DNA of 64,000 nt, taken from contig NZ_PVNL01000015.1 of the NCBI RefSeq assembly GCF_002994635.1, forward strand, positions 1 to 64,000, written 5' to 3'. The position numbers and the translations under genes are program-made. Of this stretch, positions 9,460-18,906 are shown one piece after another (the first letter of the stretch is position 1; each line of letters starts with the position of its first letter). Below the pieces are notes generated by a model that saw only the letters and a list, made by a program, of their open reading frames with translations, was not told where the DNA came from and did not search any database. The DNA is from Enhygromyxa salina (lineage in GTDB: Bacteria; Myxococcota_A; Polyangia; Nannocystales; Nannocystaceae).

Positions 9460-10647
9460 TCAAACCGTGTCCGAGCGCAAGCGCTTGACCATGGCGCGCA
9501 TGCGCGGGGCCGCCTCGACCAGGTCTTCGCGGGTCTTGATCGGCAAGAACCGGCGCTCGCGATCGACCTCGAAGTAGTGCGCCTCGAGGTGCTCGGTGAC
9601 CTGCCCGATCAGCTGCTCGAACTGCACGACCGGCATCGCCTTGCCCTGAGGCCCGGCGACGACCCGCTCGACCGGGAACCAATCCAGGTCGAAGTCGCGG
9701 TCGATCGCGGACAGCCAAAACCACAAGGTGTTGGTGTTGAACTGCGGGTAGGCGTCGAGGCTGACGTCCTCCGGCATCCGGAAGCCCTCGACGATCACCG
9801 GCCGACCCGCGACGACCGCCACGCACCCGCCCTTGTCGCCGGCTCGCCGCACGACCTCCACGCTCATGTGCGCGCCCGCGTCGACCGCTTGAATGTGGCC
9901 GCCGAGCAGCATCGGATCGAGCTCGGCGCCGAGGTTGTCGACGTTGGAGACCAGCAGGTGCTCGACGCCCGCCTGGCGAAGCTCTCGCAAGATCCCGCTG
10001 GCGCGCAGGCGCAGCAGCGTGTCGCCGTGGCCGGGCGCGCAGTACAGCAGGCTGTCGGGCAGCGACGCGGCGCCGGGGAGATCCTGCAGCGGGACCGCGT
10101 CGACGCCGACCCGCGGCATGATCGACTGCGAGAACTCGAAGCGCATGTCGCGAGGGATCCCGGCCCAGTCGATGTCATGCAGGTGCAGCCGGCTCGCCGC
10201 TTGCGTGGCGAAGCTGTGCATCAGCACCACCGGGATCGTCGCGTCGTACTCGCGGATCAGCTTGGCGATCTGCGCCAGCTTGACCCACAGGAACGACTCC
10301 GGCTCGCCGTGGACCACGGGCACGACGCCCTTGGGCTTGCCGCCGAACCGCGTCGCCATCCCACCATTGAGGATCAGCACCGCGGCCCGACCGTGGCGGA
10401 GCGCGAGCCGCCCGCGCTGGGCGGCCGACCCGAGGTTGCGACTGCTCTCTGCGACTCGCGCCCCGGCCCGGCCCGCGAACGTTCGAAAGTCACGCAGCGG
10501 TGGCGGGACCAGGGTCTCGAGTGGGGCGGGCGCCAGCGGCAAGCGTGCCGTCGCCTGCGAGAGCGCGCCGTTGGAGAGCCGCACCCGCAGGGCAGCGAAC
10601 GCTGCGGCGTCGAAGGCGTAGCCAGCGACCGACGGACGGAGCTCCAC
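9460..10647 (-). CDS. UDP-sugar pyrophosphorylase / UTP-glucose-1-phosphate uridylyltransferase (UDPGP family)
   Basis: A 395-residue nucleotidyltransferase of the eukaryote-like UDPGP type rather than GalU. The signature is VLILNGGMATRFGGKPKG near residues 90-106, where the usual NGGLGT glycine-rich loop is altered to NGGMATRFGG. VVLMHSFAT and LLVSNVDNLGA (metal-binding Asp) follow, then FNTNTLWFW and a GKAMPVVQFEQLIGQ segment. It likely makes UDP-glucose or a related UDP-sugar for polysaccharide synthesis. The gene is convergent with pntB, 29 bp away. An ATG start at 10647 fits the N-terminus. Confidence 0.85.
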   Translation of the reverse strand: MELRPSVAGYAFDAAAFAALRVRLSNGALSQATARLPLAPAPLETLVPPPLRDFRTFAGRAGARVAESSRNLGSAAQRGRLALRHGRAAVLILNGGMATRFGGKPKGVVPVVHGEPESFLWVKLAQIAKLIREYDATIPVVLMHSFATQAASRLHLHDIDWAGIPRDMRFEFSQSIMPRVGVDAVPLQDLPGAASLPDSLLYCAPGHGDTLLRLRASGILRELRQAGVEHLLVSNVDNLGAELDPMLLGGHIQAVDAGAHMSVEVVRRAGDKGGCVAVVAGRPVIVEGFRMPEDVSLDAYPQFNTNTLWFWLSAIDRDFDLDWFPVERVVAGPQGKAMPVVQFEQLIGQVTEHLEAHYFEVDRERRFLPIKTREDLVEAAPRMRAMVKRLRSDTV

Positions 10648-10901
10648 CGAGTTGACATATCACCGGCCCGCGGGCCTTGACCAGCGACCCGTAGCGCAAA
10701 GTCGACACCCTCGGGACCCGGAGCCCAGCCGGATCCGCGCGGTGTCATCCCTCACGCGGCGTGACCCCCCGGGCATGGGCCCCACGCCCTCGGGATGGCT
10801 CGGACCCTGTATTTCGCATCCTGACGGTCCATGCTACCAACGCAGTGAGCGCGCCCCCTCTCGTGCGGCTGGCGCGAAAGCCCATCGGGCGACGTTCTCC
10901 A

Positions 10902-12422
10902 ATGTCAGAATCGGTAATTGTCATCAACGCCGACGGCCCCGAGACCCGGGTCGCGCTGATCGAAAACGGCATCCTCACGGAGCTCTTCATCGAGCGCGAA
11001 CGCGAGCGCGGGATCGTTGGCAACGTCTACAAGGGCAAGGTCCTGCGGGTGCTGCCGGGCATGCAAGCCGCGTTCGTCGACATCGGCGAGGACAAGGCCG
11101 CGTTCTTGTACGCCGGCGACATCGCGAGCCCAGGCGCGACCGTCGACAAGGTCATTGGCGACGGCGGCGTGCCCCGTCGCGGCTCGGCCAAGGTCGCCAA
11201 CATCACCGACCTCGTCCACCCCGGCCAGGAGATCCTGGTCCAGGTCGTCAAAGATCCGATCTCCAGCAAGGGCGCCCGGATCACCACGTACATCTCGTTG
11301 CCCGGGCGCAACGTCGTGTTCATGCCGACGGTCAGCCACATCGGGATCTCGCGGCGGATCAGCAGCGAGCGGCAGCGTCGACGGCTGCGCCGGATCGTCG
11401 ACGAGATGCGGCCCAAGGGGGCCGGCTTCATCGTCCGCACCGTCGCCCGTCATGCCTCGAGCGCGCAGGTCCGCGCTGGCATGGACTACCTGATCCGGCT
11501 GTGGGCCAACATCAAGGCCAACGAGCGACTCCACCGGGCCCCGGTGCTGTTGTACCGCGACCTCGATCTCATGCTCCGCACCGTCCGCGACAACCTGTCG
11601 CCGGAGTTCAACCGCGTGATCGTCGACGACCGGGTCGCCCACGATCGCCTGCTGCGGTTCTGCAACGCGTTCCTGCCCGAGTACTCCGGCCGCGTCGAGC
11701 TGTTCACCGGCCGCGACGGCGTGTTCGACAGCTACGGGATCGAGTCCGAGATCGATCGCGCGCTCGAGCGCAAGGTCGACCTCAAGAGCGGCGGCTCGCT
11801 GGTGTTCGATCAGGGCGAGGCGCTCACGGCGATCGACGTCAACACCGGCAAGTTCGTCGGCTCGAAGGGCAAGACCCTCGAGCAGACGATCACCCAGACC
11901 AACCTCGAGGCCGCCGACGAGATCGCCGAGCAGCTGCGCCTGCGCAACGTGGGCGGGCTGATCATCATCGACTTCATCGACATGGACCGCGAGTCCAACC
12001 GGCGCAAGGTCTACCGCAGGCTGCAAGACGCCCTGCGACGCGATCGCGCCAAGGCCCACATCACCAAGATCTCGGAGATGGGCCTGGTCGAGATGAGCCG
12101 CAAGCGCACGCGCGAGAGCCTCGAGCGTCGGCTCGGCATCGCCTGCGACGTGTGCGGCGGCAAGGGCTACCACAAGAGCCCGTCGACGATCTGCTACGAG
12201 ATCCTTCGGCAGATCCGCCGCGAGGCCGAGCACATGGCGGGCGACATCATCTCCGTCACCGTCAACCCCGAGGTCGCCGATCTGATGAACGGGCCGGAGC
12301 TGCCCGCGGTGGACCACACGGTCAAGCGGGTTCAAAAGGCGATCGAGGTCCAGGGGCGCAAGGGATTCCACCCCGAGAAGTACGAGATCCGCGGCAAGAA
12401 GCCGTCGGCACGGGCTACTTAG
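10902..12422 (+). CDS. rng: ribonuclease G (Rne/Rng family)
   Basis: The 506-residue endoribonuclease matures 16S rRNA 5' ends and starts mRNA decay. Order of features: an N-terminal SESVIVINADGPETRVALIE strand pair; an S1 domain (about 35-130, GNVYKGKVLRVLPGMQAAFVDIG) with a family-typical insertion; DNase-I-like subdomain catalytic aspartates in LTAIDVNTGKFVG and IIIDFIDMD; and the zinc-link C-D-V-C near residue 414. The C-terminus stops soon after, with no RNase E scaffold tail, hence RNase G. ATG 10902 matches family N-termini; the upstream extension to 10761 is not conserved-looking. The stop codon lies inside a perfect hairpin. Confidence 0.95.
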   Translation: MSESVIVINADGPETRVALIENGILTELFIERERERGIVGNVYKGKVLRVLPGMQAAFVDIGEDKAAFLYAGDIASPGATVDKVIGDGGVPRRGSAKVANITDLVHPGQEILVQVVKDPISSKGARITTYISLPGRNVVFMPTVSHIGISRRISSERQRRRLRRIVDEMRPKGAGFIVRTVARHASSAQVRAGMDYLIRLWANIKANERLHRAPVLLYRDLDLMLRTVRDNLSPEFNRVIVDDRVAHDRLLRFCNAFLPEYSGRVELFTGRDGVFDSYGIESEIDRALERKVDLKSGGSLVFDQGEALTAIDVNTGKFVGSKGKTLEQTITQTNLEAADEIAEQLRLRNVGGLIIIDFIDMDRESNRRKVYRRLQDALRRDRAKAHITKISEMGLVEMSRKRTRESLERRLGIACDVCGGKGYHKSPSTICYEILRQIRREAEHMAGDIISVTVNPEVADLMNGPELPAVDHTVKRVQKAIEVQGRKGFHPEKYEIRGKKPSARAT

Positions 12423-12453
12423 CCCTCGGAGAGGGCTAAGTAGCCCGTGCCGA
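12405..12453 (+). terminator. 23-bp perfect hairpin over the rng stop codon
   Basis: The arms 12405-12427 and 12431-12453 are exact reverse complements, with loop GGA. The rng TAG is inside the left arm (12420-12422). Only CTCTGTT follows, so there is no strong U-run. It may act as a terminator or mRNA-stabilising stem. Confidence 0.7.
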
Positions 12454-12462
12454 CTCTGTTAT

Positions 12463-12896
12463 GCCCCCAGCCAGCCCCGACGCGACCCGTGCTCGGCTGC
12501 GCCTCCGCGCGGGTCGCCACCCTCGCTGCGCTCGGGCTCGAGGTCGGGTCCGTCTGTGGGAACGCTTCGCTTTTTTGGCCCCCAGCCGGCCCCGACGCGA
12601 CCCGTGCTCGGCTGCGCCTCCGCGCGGGTCGCCACCCTCGCTGCGCTCGGGCTCGAGGTCGGGTCCGTCTGTGGGAACGCTTCGGTTTTTTGGCCCCCAG
12701 CCGGCCCCGACGCGACCCGTGCTCGGCTGCGCCTCCGCGCGGGTCGCCACCCTCGCTGCGCTCGGGCTCGAGGTCGGATCCGTCTGTGGGAACGCTTCGG
12801 TTTTTTGGCCCCCAGCCGGCCCCGACGCGACCCGTGCTCGGCTGCGCCTCCGCGCGGGTCGCCACCCTCGCTGCGCTCGGGCTCGAGGTCGGGTCC
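12463..12896 (+). repeat. 115-bp tandem array, dispersed repeat family A (3.8 copies)
   Basis: Copies begin at 12463, 12578, 12693 and 12808 with an exact 115-bp period. The last is truncated at 12896, shortly before the next gene. Copies differ by only a few bases. Each holds an inverted repeat GCGACCCG...CGGGTCGC and ends in GGGAACGCTTCG plus a T6 run. It accounts for the gene-free 12423-12913 stretch. A diverged pair of the same element in reverse orientation lies at 15769-15995. All six frames are open across it, so ORFs through here are not evidence of coding. Confidence 0.9.
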
Positions 12897-12913
12897 CCGT
12901 TACACTGGTGGTG

Positions 12914-14056
12914 ATGACGGACGCCGCCAGCGGTCGCGGGCCTGCCGAGTCGGGCGATCGTGCCGATGGGTCGGGGCGGGCGAGGATCGTTGGGTGGGGG
13001 TTGGCGCTGACTGGGTCGGCGCTGTTGCTGCTGACGGGCTGGCTGCTGATCCGGGTGGTCGAGAGTGGGCCGCTGCCGCCGTTTCTCGATGAAGGTGTGC
13101 CCCCGCCTGCGGTGGCCCGAGCGGCACCCAAGCCGAGCAACCTGCTGCGGCTGGCGGGGTCGGGCAGCAACTTGCCGCTGACCCGCGAGCTGGCGGCGGC
13201 GTATGTGGCGAGGCGGCCGTGGCTGCGGGTTCGGGTTCACGAGAGCATTGGCTCGAGCGGGGGTGTTCGCGCGACGGTCGAGCGGGCGATCGAGGTCGGG
13301 TTGATCTCGCGTGCGCTGCAGCCTGACGAGCAAGCGCAAGCGCTGCTGTCGATCCCCTACGCGCGGGTGGCCGTGGTGCTCGCCGCGAATCCTTCGGTCC
13401 CGGTCCGCGGGGTCACGCGCGAAGATCTGCTCGACCTCTACGCCGGGCGGCGCGAGCACTGGGCCGATGGCTCGCCCGTGGTGTTGCTCAAGCGCGAGCC
13501 CGGCGACTCGAGCCACCTCGCCGTGTATGCGGCGGTGCCGGAGTTCGAGGCGGTCGACGCGGACAGCTGGACCGCCGATCGCGGGCGCAGGCTGTTTCAC
13601 GACCGCGCGATGCAAGAGGCGCTGATCTCCACGCCGGGCGCGGTGGGGCTGTTCGATCAGGGCCTGGCGACGATCCAGAGCCTGCCGATCGTGGTCCTGG
13701 AATTCGAGGGCCACCGTCCCAACGAAGACGCGGTGCGGTCCGGCAGCTATCCGATCTACAAAGATCTGGCGTTCGTGATCCCAACCGAGGAGTCCGATCC
13801 GCTGGCCCTCGAGTTCATCTCGTTCGTGTTCTCGGCCGAGGGGCAACGGGTGATCCGCGAGAGCGGCTACGTCCCGCTCGAGCCCCCGGCGCACTCGAGC
13901 TTCGCTCACCTGCGCGCGGTCGGCCCGGGGCCCGGGCAGCTCGACGCACGCGAGCAGCCGGGCGGCGTCGCGGGGGAGACCGACGCACGCGAGCCGCCGG
14001 GCGGCGTCGCGGGGGAGACCGACGCCGAGAGTGGCAGCGACGACGAAGCTCAGTGA
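12914..14056 (+). CDS. PstS-like periplasmic substrate-binding protein, membrane-anchored
   Basis: A 380-residue protein with one hydrophobic segment near residues 23-45 (IVGWGLALTGSALLLLTGWL) and then a PBP-like domain. LAGSGSNLPLTRELAAAY resembles the phosphate-binding loop of PstS-type proteins, and GVRATVERAIEVGLISRAL, GVTREDLLDLYAG and IPTEESDPLALEFISFVFS follow in family order. It is probably anchored in the inner membrane with the binding domain outside. No pstCAB genes are adjacent, so it may sense or scavenge rather than feed a transporter. ATG 12914 is chosen because the upstream frame is repeat DNA. The C-terminus carries a duplicated 16-residue unit (DAREQPGGVAGET). Its stop overlaps the next, convergent gene by 7 bp. 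Confidence 0.8.
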   Translation: MTDAASGRGPAESGDRADGSGRARIVGWGLALTGSALLLLTGWLLIRVVESGPLPPFLDEGVPPPAVARAAPKPSNLLRLAGSGSNLPLTRELAAAYVARRPWLRVRVHESIGSSGGVRATVERAIEVGLISRALQPDEQAQALLSIPYARVAVVLAANPSVPVRGVTREDLLDLYAGRREHWADGSPVVLLKREPGDSSHLAVYAAVPEFEAVDADSWTADRGRRLFHDRAMQEALISTPGAVGLFDQGLATIQSLPIVVLEFEGHRPNEDAVRSGSYPIYKDLAFVIPTEESDPLALEFISFVFSAEGQRVIRESGYVPLEPPAHSSFAHLRAVGPGPGQLDAREQPGGVAGETDAREPPGGVAGETDAESGSDDEAQ

Positions 14057-14526
14057 CTGCCCGACTGGATCGCCATGCGCTCGAGGTGCGCGCGCAAGCC
14101 AGCGCACTCGTCGGGCCCGGCCTCGGACCCGGCGGTGTACTGCTGGATCTCCTCGAGCAGCGCTTGTGGCGGCAGCAGTGCCCAGCGTCGTGTGGCGGCC
14201 TCGACCGGCGCGCCGCCGAGCTCGACGGCGCGGGCAGCCGCGTGCGAGAGCAGGCGATCGGGCGGGGCTGCGTCGGCGACCGCCCGATCGAAGCCCGCGC
14301 AGGCAAACCGGAGCAGGTCGAGATCTGGGGGCGCGAAGCCAGGCTTGGACGCACGCGTGCCCGCGTCGGGTGAGCTGGCGCGTGGGCCGGCGTTGTCGGT
14401 GCGGGTCGGCGTTGGCTGTGGGCTCGGCCCGCATGCCGCGATCGTGAAGAGCACGGCGCCGAGCCAGCCCCAGTGCGAGGCAACACGGCGGCTCGGGGTG
14501 ACGTGGGGCTCGATCTCCGCGCTCAC
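14050..14526 (-). CDS. small lipoprotein, hypothetical
   Basis: A 158-residue predicted lipoprotein: a charged N-terminus, the hydrophobic stretch [12 protein letters not shown] with the lipidated Cys at residue 32, then a Pro/Thr/Ser-rich linker and a helical domain ([20 protein letters not shown] and onward) with two further cysteines. No family is recognised. The start is GTG 14526. It converges on the PstS-like gene with a 7-bp stop overlap and is divergent from the Gly-Asp-repeat lipoprotein gene. Confidence 0.75.
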   Translation of the reverse strand: MSAEIEPHVTPSRRVASHWGWLGAVLFTIAACGPSPQPTPTRTDNAGPRASSPDAGTRASKPGFAPPDLDLLRFACAGFDRAVADAAPPDRLLSHAAARAVELGGAPVEAATRRWALLPPQALLEEIQQYTAGSEAGPDECAGLRAHLERMAIQSGSH

Positions 14527-14646
14527 GCGGCGACGCTAGTACATCTGCGAACTCGCCAGCAATCGCAGAGGGCCGCCGCAGGGCCCAAGCGTTGGATTGG
14601 AGCCCCCGGGCTGGGTGATCGCGGCCGTCCAGAATAGACTGCGCCC

Positions 14647-15768
14647 ATGCGACTCCAATGGCTGTGTCCCCTGGGTTTTTGCGTTCCGCTCGTGCTGCTT
14701 GGTTGCGGCGATGATACGAAAGAAGGTGAGAGCCAAGCCGACGCCACGGCCGGCACCGCCGACACCGGTGACACCACCACCGAAGACGAGAGTGGCACCG
14801 CCGAGCAGGGCGACGGAGACGGAGATCCAACCGGCGACGGCGATGGCGACCCCGGCGACGGCGACGGCGATCCGACCGGCGACGGCGACGGCGATCCAAC
14901 CGGCGACGGCGACGGCGACCCAACCGGCGATGGCGACGGCGATCCAACCGGAGATGGCGACGGCGACGGCGACGGAGATGGCGACGGCGACGGAGACGGC
15001 GACGGCGACGGTGACCCGATCTGCCAGTGTGCCGACAACACGGACCTGATCTACGTGCTGTCCGATGACGCCGAGCTGTGGAGCTTCAACCCCGAGAACC
15101 TGCAGTTCGAGCTGATCACCAACGCGCTCGGCTGCCCCAACAACAACGCGTTCTCGATGTCGGTCGACCGCAACGGCAACGCGTTCGTGATGTTCCAGAA
15201 CGACGACATCTACACGATCGACGTCAACAACCCGAACATGTGCTCCGACCCCGGCTACGCGCCCGGGCAGATGAACTTCGACAAGTTCGGCATGGGCTTC
15301 GTGTCCAACAGCCAGTTCGACCCGTGCGACAAGCTCTACGCCCACAGCTGGAGCGGCATGGGCGGGTTCGGCGAGGGCCCCAACGCCGGCCGCCTCGGGC
15401 GCATGGACAGCGAAGACCTGATGATGGAGACGATCGGCAACATCAACTACGACGGCGGCGAGCTCACCGGCACCGGCGACGGTCGCCTGTTCGCGTTCGC
15501 CGGCAGCCCCGCCAAGCTCGTCGAGTACGACAAGTCCGACGCCAGCGTGGTCTTGACCGAGCAGCTCAACATGAGCCTGACCAACGCCTTCGCCTTCGCC
15601 TTCTACGGCGGCGACTTCTACATGTTCACCGAGGCGCAGAACACCAACTTCTCGAAGGTCACCCACTACGACTTCGACGACACCAAGATGCTCACCAACG
15701 TGGTGATGCAAGCGCCCATCCGCATCGTCGGCGCCGGCGTCTCCACCTGCGTCCCCCTGGCGATGTAG
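14647..15768 (+). CDS. lipoprotein with Gly-Asp repeat linker and beta-propeller-like domain
   Basis: A 373-residue surface lipoprotein with the lipobox LVLLGC (Cys 20). An acidic stretch and about 70 residues of GDGDPT-type repeats follow, then a folded domain from about residue 130. That domain begins [20 protein letters not shown] and has repeating YxVDxxN-like blades ([37 protein letters not shown]), suggesting a beta-propeller; this is inference. Four or more Cys in the domain suggest disulphides outside the cytoplasm. Such GD-rich lipoproteins are abundant in Nannocystaceae-type genomes. ATG 14647 gives the complete signal peptide. Confidence 0.88.
   Translation: MRLQWLCPLGFCVPLVLLGCGDDTKEGESQADATAGTADTGDTTTEDESGTAEQGDGDGDPTGDGDGDPGDGDGDPTGDGDGDPTGDGDGDPTGDGDGDPTGDGDGDGDGDGDGDGDGDGDGDPICQCADNTDLIYVLSDDAELWSFNPENLQFELITNALGCPNNNAFSMSVDRNGNAFVMFQNDDIYTIDVNNPNMCSDPGYAPGQMNFDKFGMGFVSNSQFDPCDKLYAHSWSGMGGFGEGPNAGRLGRMDSEDLMMETIGNINYDGGELTGTGDGRLFAFAGSPAKLVEYDKSDASVVLTEQLNMSLTNAFAFAFYGGDFYMFTEAQNTNFSKVTHYDFDDTKMLTNVVMQAPIRIVGAGVSTCVPLAM
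14808..15018 (+). repeat. in-frame GGCGAC minisatellite encoding (GD)n
   Basis: Iterated GGCGACGGC and GATCCAACC units within the lipoprotein gene, encoding GDGDPT blocks that end in a pure GD run. The length is probably variable between strains, and unit phase keeps the frame. Confidence 0.9.
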
Positions 15769-15995
15769 AGAAAAGCGAAGCGTTCCCCAGTCGTCCGGAC
15801 CTCGAGCCTGAGCGAAGCGAAGGTGGCGTAGCGCGCGGAGGCGAAGCCGAGCACGGTACGCGTCCGGGCGATTGGGGTAGAAGAAAAGCGAAGCGTTCCC
15901 CAGTCGTCCGGACCTCGAGCCTGAGCGAAGCGAAGGTGGCGTAGCGCGCGGAGGCGAAGCCGAGCACGGTACGCGTCCGGGCGACTGGGGTAGAA
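15769..15995 (-). repeat. 113-bp tandem pair, dispersed repeat family A, reverse orientation
   Basis: Two near-identical copies begin at about 15771 and 15884. The reverse complement aligns with the 12463 array: it shares CGTGCTCGGCT, CGCCTCCGCGCG, GGCTCGAGGTC and GGGAACGCTTCG blocks in the same order. The inverted repeat is here GCGTA...TACGC, in place of GCGAC...GTCGC, so pairing is preserved although the bases changed. It lies between the convergent ends of the GD lipoprotein gene and tRNA-Ser. Confidence 0.9.
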
Positions 15996-16000
15996 ACAAC

Positions 16001-16030
16001 AAAACGCCGCCTCGAGTGAGGCGGCGTTTT
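16001..16030. terminator. bidirectional rho-independent terminator
   Basis: A 13-bp stem AAAACGCCGCCTC / GAGGCGGCGTTTT with loop GAGT. It has A-tract and T-tract flanks on both strands, so it can serve the GD-lipoprotein transcript (+) and tRNA-Ser (-). Confidence 0.88.
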
Positions 16031-16041
16031 GACCCTTCTGT

Positions 16042-16128
16042 CGGAGCCAGAGGGATTCGAACCCTCGGTAAGGTTGCCCCTACACAGGATTAGCAATCCT
16101 GCACCTTCGGCCGCTCGGTCATGGCTCC
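16042..16128 (-). tRNA. tRNA-Ser (anticodon GCT)
   Basis: An 87-nt class II tRNA. The acceptor is GGAGCCA/TGGCTCC with discriminator G. The anticodon stem CAGGA/TCCTG encloses TTGCTAA (anticodon GCT). It has a long variable arm (TGTAGGGGCAACCTTACC) and T arm GAGGG-TTCGAAT-CCCTC. Confidence 0.97.
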
Positions 16129-16227
16129 CTGCGGGCCGCCGAAGCTAACGGCATTGCCCGCCGGTTGCAAGATGCGACGGGCGACAGGTTGCCGGAGCCC
16201 GAGTCGGCCGGCACACTGGAACGAATC

Positions 16228-17040
16228 GTGAGCAACCCCGCGCAACGTCCGCCCGAGCACGCCACCCTCGAGGTGTTTGTCCACGCAAGCACGGAGGTGG
16301 TGCTGTTGGCGCTGTCGTTTGTGGTTGGGATCGCGGTGCTGATGGTGCTGATGGCGGTCGGGCTGCTCCCGGATGCCGAGGCGGCGGGGTGGTCGGGGAT
16401 CGTCGCGGGTCCGGTGCTGATCGGTACCGCTGCGCTCGCGTACCTGGGCATCGAGCGGCTCATGCTCCGCAACCAGGTAGCCCCAACGCTCGGGGTGCTG
16501 GCGCACAAGGGCGAGTCGAGCCAGCCGCTGGTCCCAGCCCGCGAGCGCAAGGGCGCCGTCGCGTGCGTGCTGATTGCGCTCGGCGGGATCGTGGTCGCGC
16601 TGGTGGGGAGCGGGCTGCTGGGCGTGATCCAGCAGCAATTGTTCGCCACCGAGGTCCAGGAGCAGCAGGCGATCCTCGAGCTCGTCGGCCGTCGGGAGAC
16701 CTTCGAGCTGGTCCTGCTGGCGGTCTCGGCCGTGGTCCTGGCGCCGCTGACCGAGGAGCTGCTGTTTCGTCACATGTTCTTTCGTCGGCTGCTGCACGGG
16801 TCGGGCCCCACGCTGGCGTGGATCCTGCCCGCCGTGGCGTTCTCGTTCGCGCACTGGAACCCGGTCGGCGCCGTGATCTACGTCTGGCTGGGGTTGGTGT
16901 TCGCGTACAGCTACTTGCTCAGCGGCCGGCTGTGGGTCGCGATGGTCGTTCACGCCGGGCACAACGCGTTCGCCCTGAGCGTGCTGCTGTGGGCCCCGAA
17001 CGCCCTCCCAAGCGCCCCAGAGGGGTTCTTGGGCGGCTGA
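16228..17040 (+). CDS. CPBP-family intramembrane glutamic protease
   Basis: A 270-residue polytopic protein of the CAAX-protease/bacteriocin-processing (Abi/CPBP) family. Diagnostic motifs: LTEELLFRHMFFRR (the catalytic EExxxR pair), FAHWNP and VHAGHNAFALS (His motif), all in the C-terminal half between membrane helices. About seven hydrophobic segments are visible. GTG 16228 is preceded by GGAACGA and is chosen over TTG 16165, which lies very near the tRNA-Ser promoter region. The substrate is unknown. The gene is followed by tRNA-Arg on the same strand. Confidence 0.88.
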   Translation: MSNPAQRPPEHATLEVFVHASTEVVLLALSFVVGIAVLMVLMAVGLLPDAEAAGWSGIVAGPVLIGTAALAYLGIERLMLRNQVAPTLGVLAHKGESSQPLVPARERKGAVACVLIALGGIVVALVGSGLLGVIQQQLFATEVQEQQAILELVGRRETFELVLLAVSAVVLAPLTEELLFRHMFFRRLLHGSGPTLAWILPAVAFSFAHWNPVGAVIYVWLGLVFAYSYLLSGRLWVAMVVHAGHNAFALSVLLWAPNALPSAPEGFLGG

Positions 17041-17115
17041 GCCGAGCGCGGAAGCCCAGCGCTTGCGTCCGTGACGGGCGGCTGCTATGCAGCCGGCCCC
17101 GCACCAAGCGAGCAT

Positions 17116-17189
<74 letters not shown>

Positions 17190-17192
17190 CGA

Positions 17193-17228
17193 GAGAGCCC
17201 CGTTCGTCGCAAGACGAGCGGGGCTCTC
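17193..17228 (+). terminator. rho-independent terminator after tRNA-Arg
   Basis: A 16-bp stem GAGAGCCCCGTTCGTC / GACGAGCGGGGCTCTC (one G-T wobble) with a GCAA tetraloop, followed by GCCTTTTG. It separates tRNA-Arg from tadA. Confidence 0.88.
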
Positions 17229-17279
17229 GCCTTTTGATCTCGCATTGCACCGCGGGCGCCACCGGGCGATCCTGAGTCG

Positions 17280-17806
<527 letters not shown>

Positions 17807-17810
<4 letters not shown>

Positions 17811-18790
17811 GCGAGCAGCTCGACTCGGTCGCCGACGAGGTCCTGCAGATCCAGTCCATGCTCACCCGCGAGCGGCTCGCGGTGGATGTGTGTGACGGCA
17901 ACCGGACCGCGTTCTTGACCCACGTCGGCGCCGCGGCGCGGCTGATCCCCGGGCCCTGGATCGCGCATCGCCAATTGGTCATGTCGCTGGCGCTGTCCAA
18001 CCTCGCGCCGCAGCAGCGAGCCTCGCTCGCGCACGCGGTGATCGTCGAGTGGGGTCGCGAGTTTGGGGTCGGGCGGCTGGTGCTGGGTGCGGTCGCGTCC
18101 GGGCTGCCGCTCGGGGGCTCGTCGCTGAGCATGCGCCCGCGAACCCCAGGCGGCGACGGGCGGCCGCACGTGCTCTACACCTGGGCCCTGGGTCCGCGCG
18201 CGACCCCGATGCCATGCGACTGGTTGCTGTTGCGGGCGCAGCCGGGGTGGGCGTGTGACAGCCCGGCGCGTCTGCTCGGCGCCCGCGGGCTCGAGACCCT
18301 CGCGCAGCTCGGCGGCAATGTGCTGTTGTTGGTGCCCAGCGCGGTCGCGGCCCGGCAGGTCGCGGACTCGGTCGGTCGCACGCTGACCCTCGATGCCCAC
18401 CCTCGCTTCGCGCCATATTTGCCCGAGCAAGATCAGCGCCACGAAGCTCAGGACGACGCCTCCCTGCTGTTGTGGCCGCACGACGCGATCGGGGCCACGT
18501 CACTGCAGCGCAGGACGTTCTCGACGGCGGTGTTGGTGGCCGCTCCCGAGGTCGTGCGGCAAGAGGCGATGCGCTGGGCGTCGCAGCGTCCGGGTGTCGA
18601 GGTCGTCGACGCGGCGTGTCCCAGCCGCATGAATCGCAAGGCGTTGATGGCCTACTGGCGCGCGTGTGGGCGGCCCAAGATCTTGTTGCGTGGTGATCCA
18701 GAGTGGGCGGCCGAGGGTCGCCAGTGGCTCGAGTCGATCGGCGCAACTGTAGCGGCTCACTCCGAGGCGACGCAGCTAGGGCTGTTCTGA
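17807..18790 (+). CDS. degenerate MBL/beta-CASP-like protein coupled to tadA
   Basis: A 327-residue protein. Its layout follows metallo-beta-lactamase/beta-CASP nucleases: an FLTHVGAAARLIPG segment where LTHxHxDHxGxLP is expected; SGLPLGGSSLSM at the GHxxGSxxL site; VLYTWALGPR in place of the YTGDLG strand; CDWLLLRAQPG; then GGNVLLLVPSAVAARQV, like the GGxVLIPxFAxGRxQE beta-CASP motif; and a C-terminal ACGRPKILLRGDPEWAAE, like RPRxVxLxHGEPEA. The metal ligands (HxHxDH, the GD Asp and the last His) are missing, so it is predicted to be catalytically dead. The assignment is by eye and moderate. ATGA overlap with tadA argues for a shared role, perhaps RNA binding. Confidence 0.6.
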
Positions 18791-18853
18791 GCGGTCCTTC
18801 GACCACTCGCGGATCCAAGCCCGCGGATCTGACGAAACGACTCATCAACAAAA

Positions 18854-18886
18854 AAGCGAGCCCCGGCGGTCGCCGTGGGCTCGCTT
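18854..18886 (-). terminator. rho-independent terminator for the 18907-19902 gene
   Basis: Stem AAGCGAGCCC / GGGCTCGCTT (10 bp). On the minus strand it is followed by a T-rich run ending TTTTTTGTTG. Confidence 0.85.
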
Positions 18887-18906
18887 GTTCGAGAGGTGGC
18901 TTCCGC

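Noticed and set aside
12463..12896. CRISPR array
   Set aside because: Units abut with no variable spacers, the period is 115 bp and no cas genes are near.
12419..14947. 842-residue minus-strand ORF
   Set aside because: Runs through the 115-bp repeats and antisense to the PstS-like gene; repeats keep all frames open.
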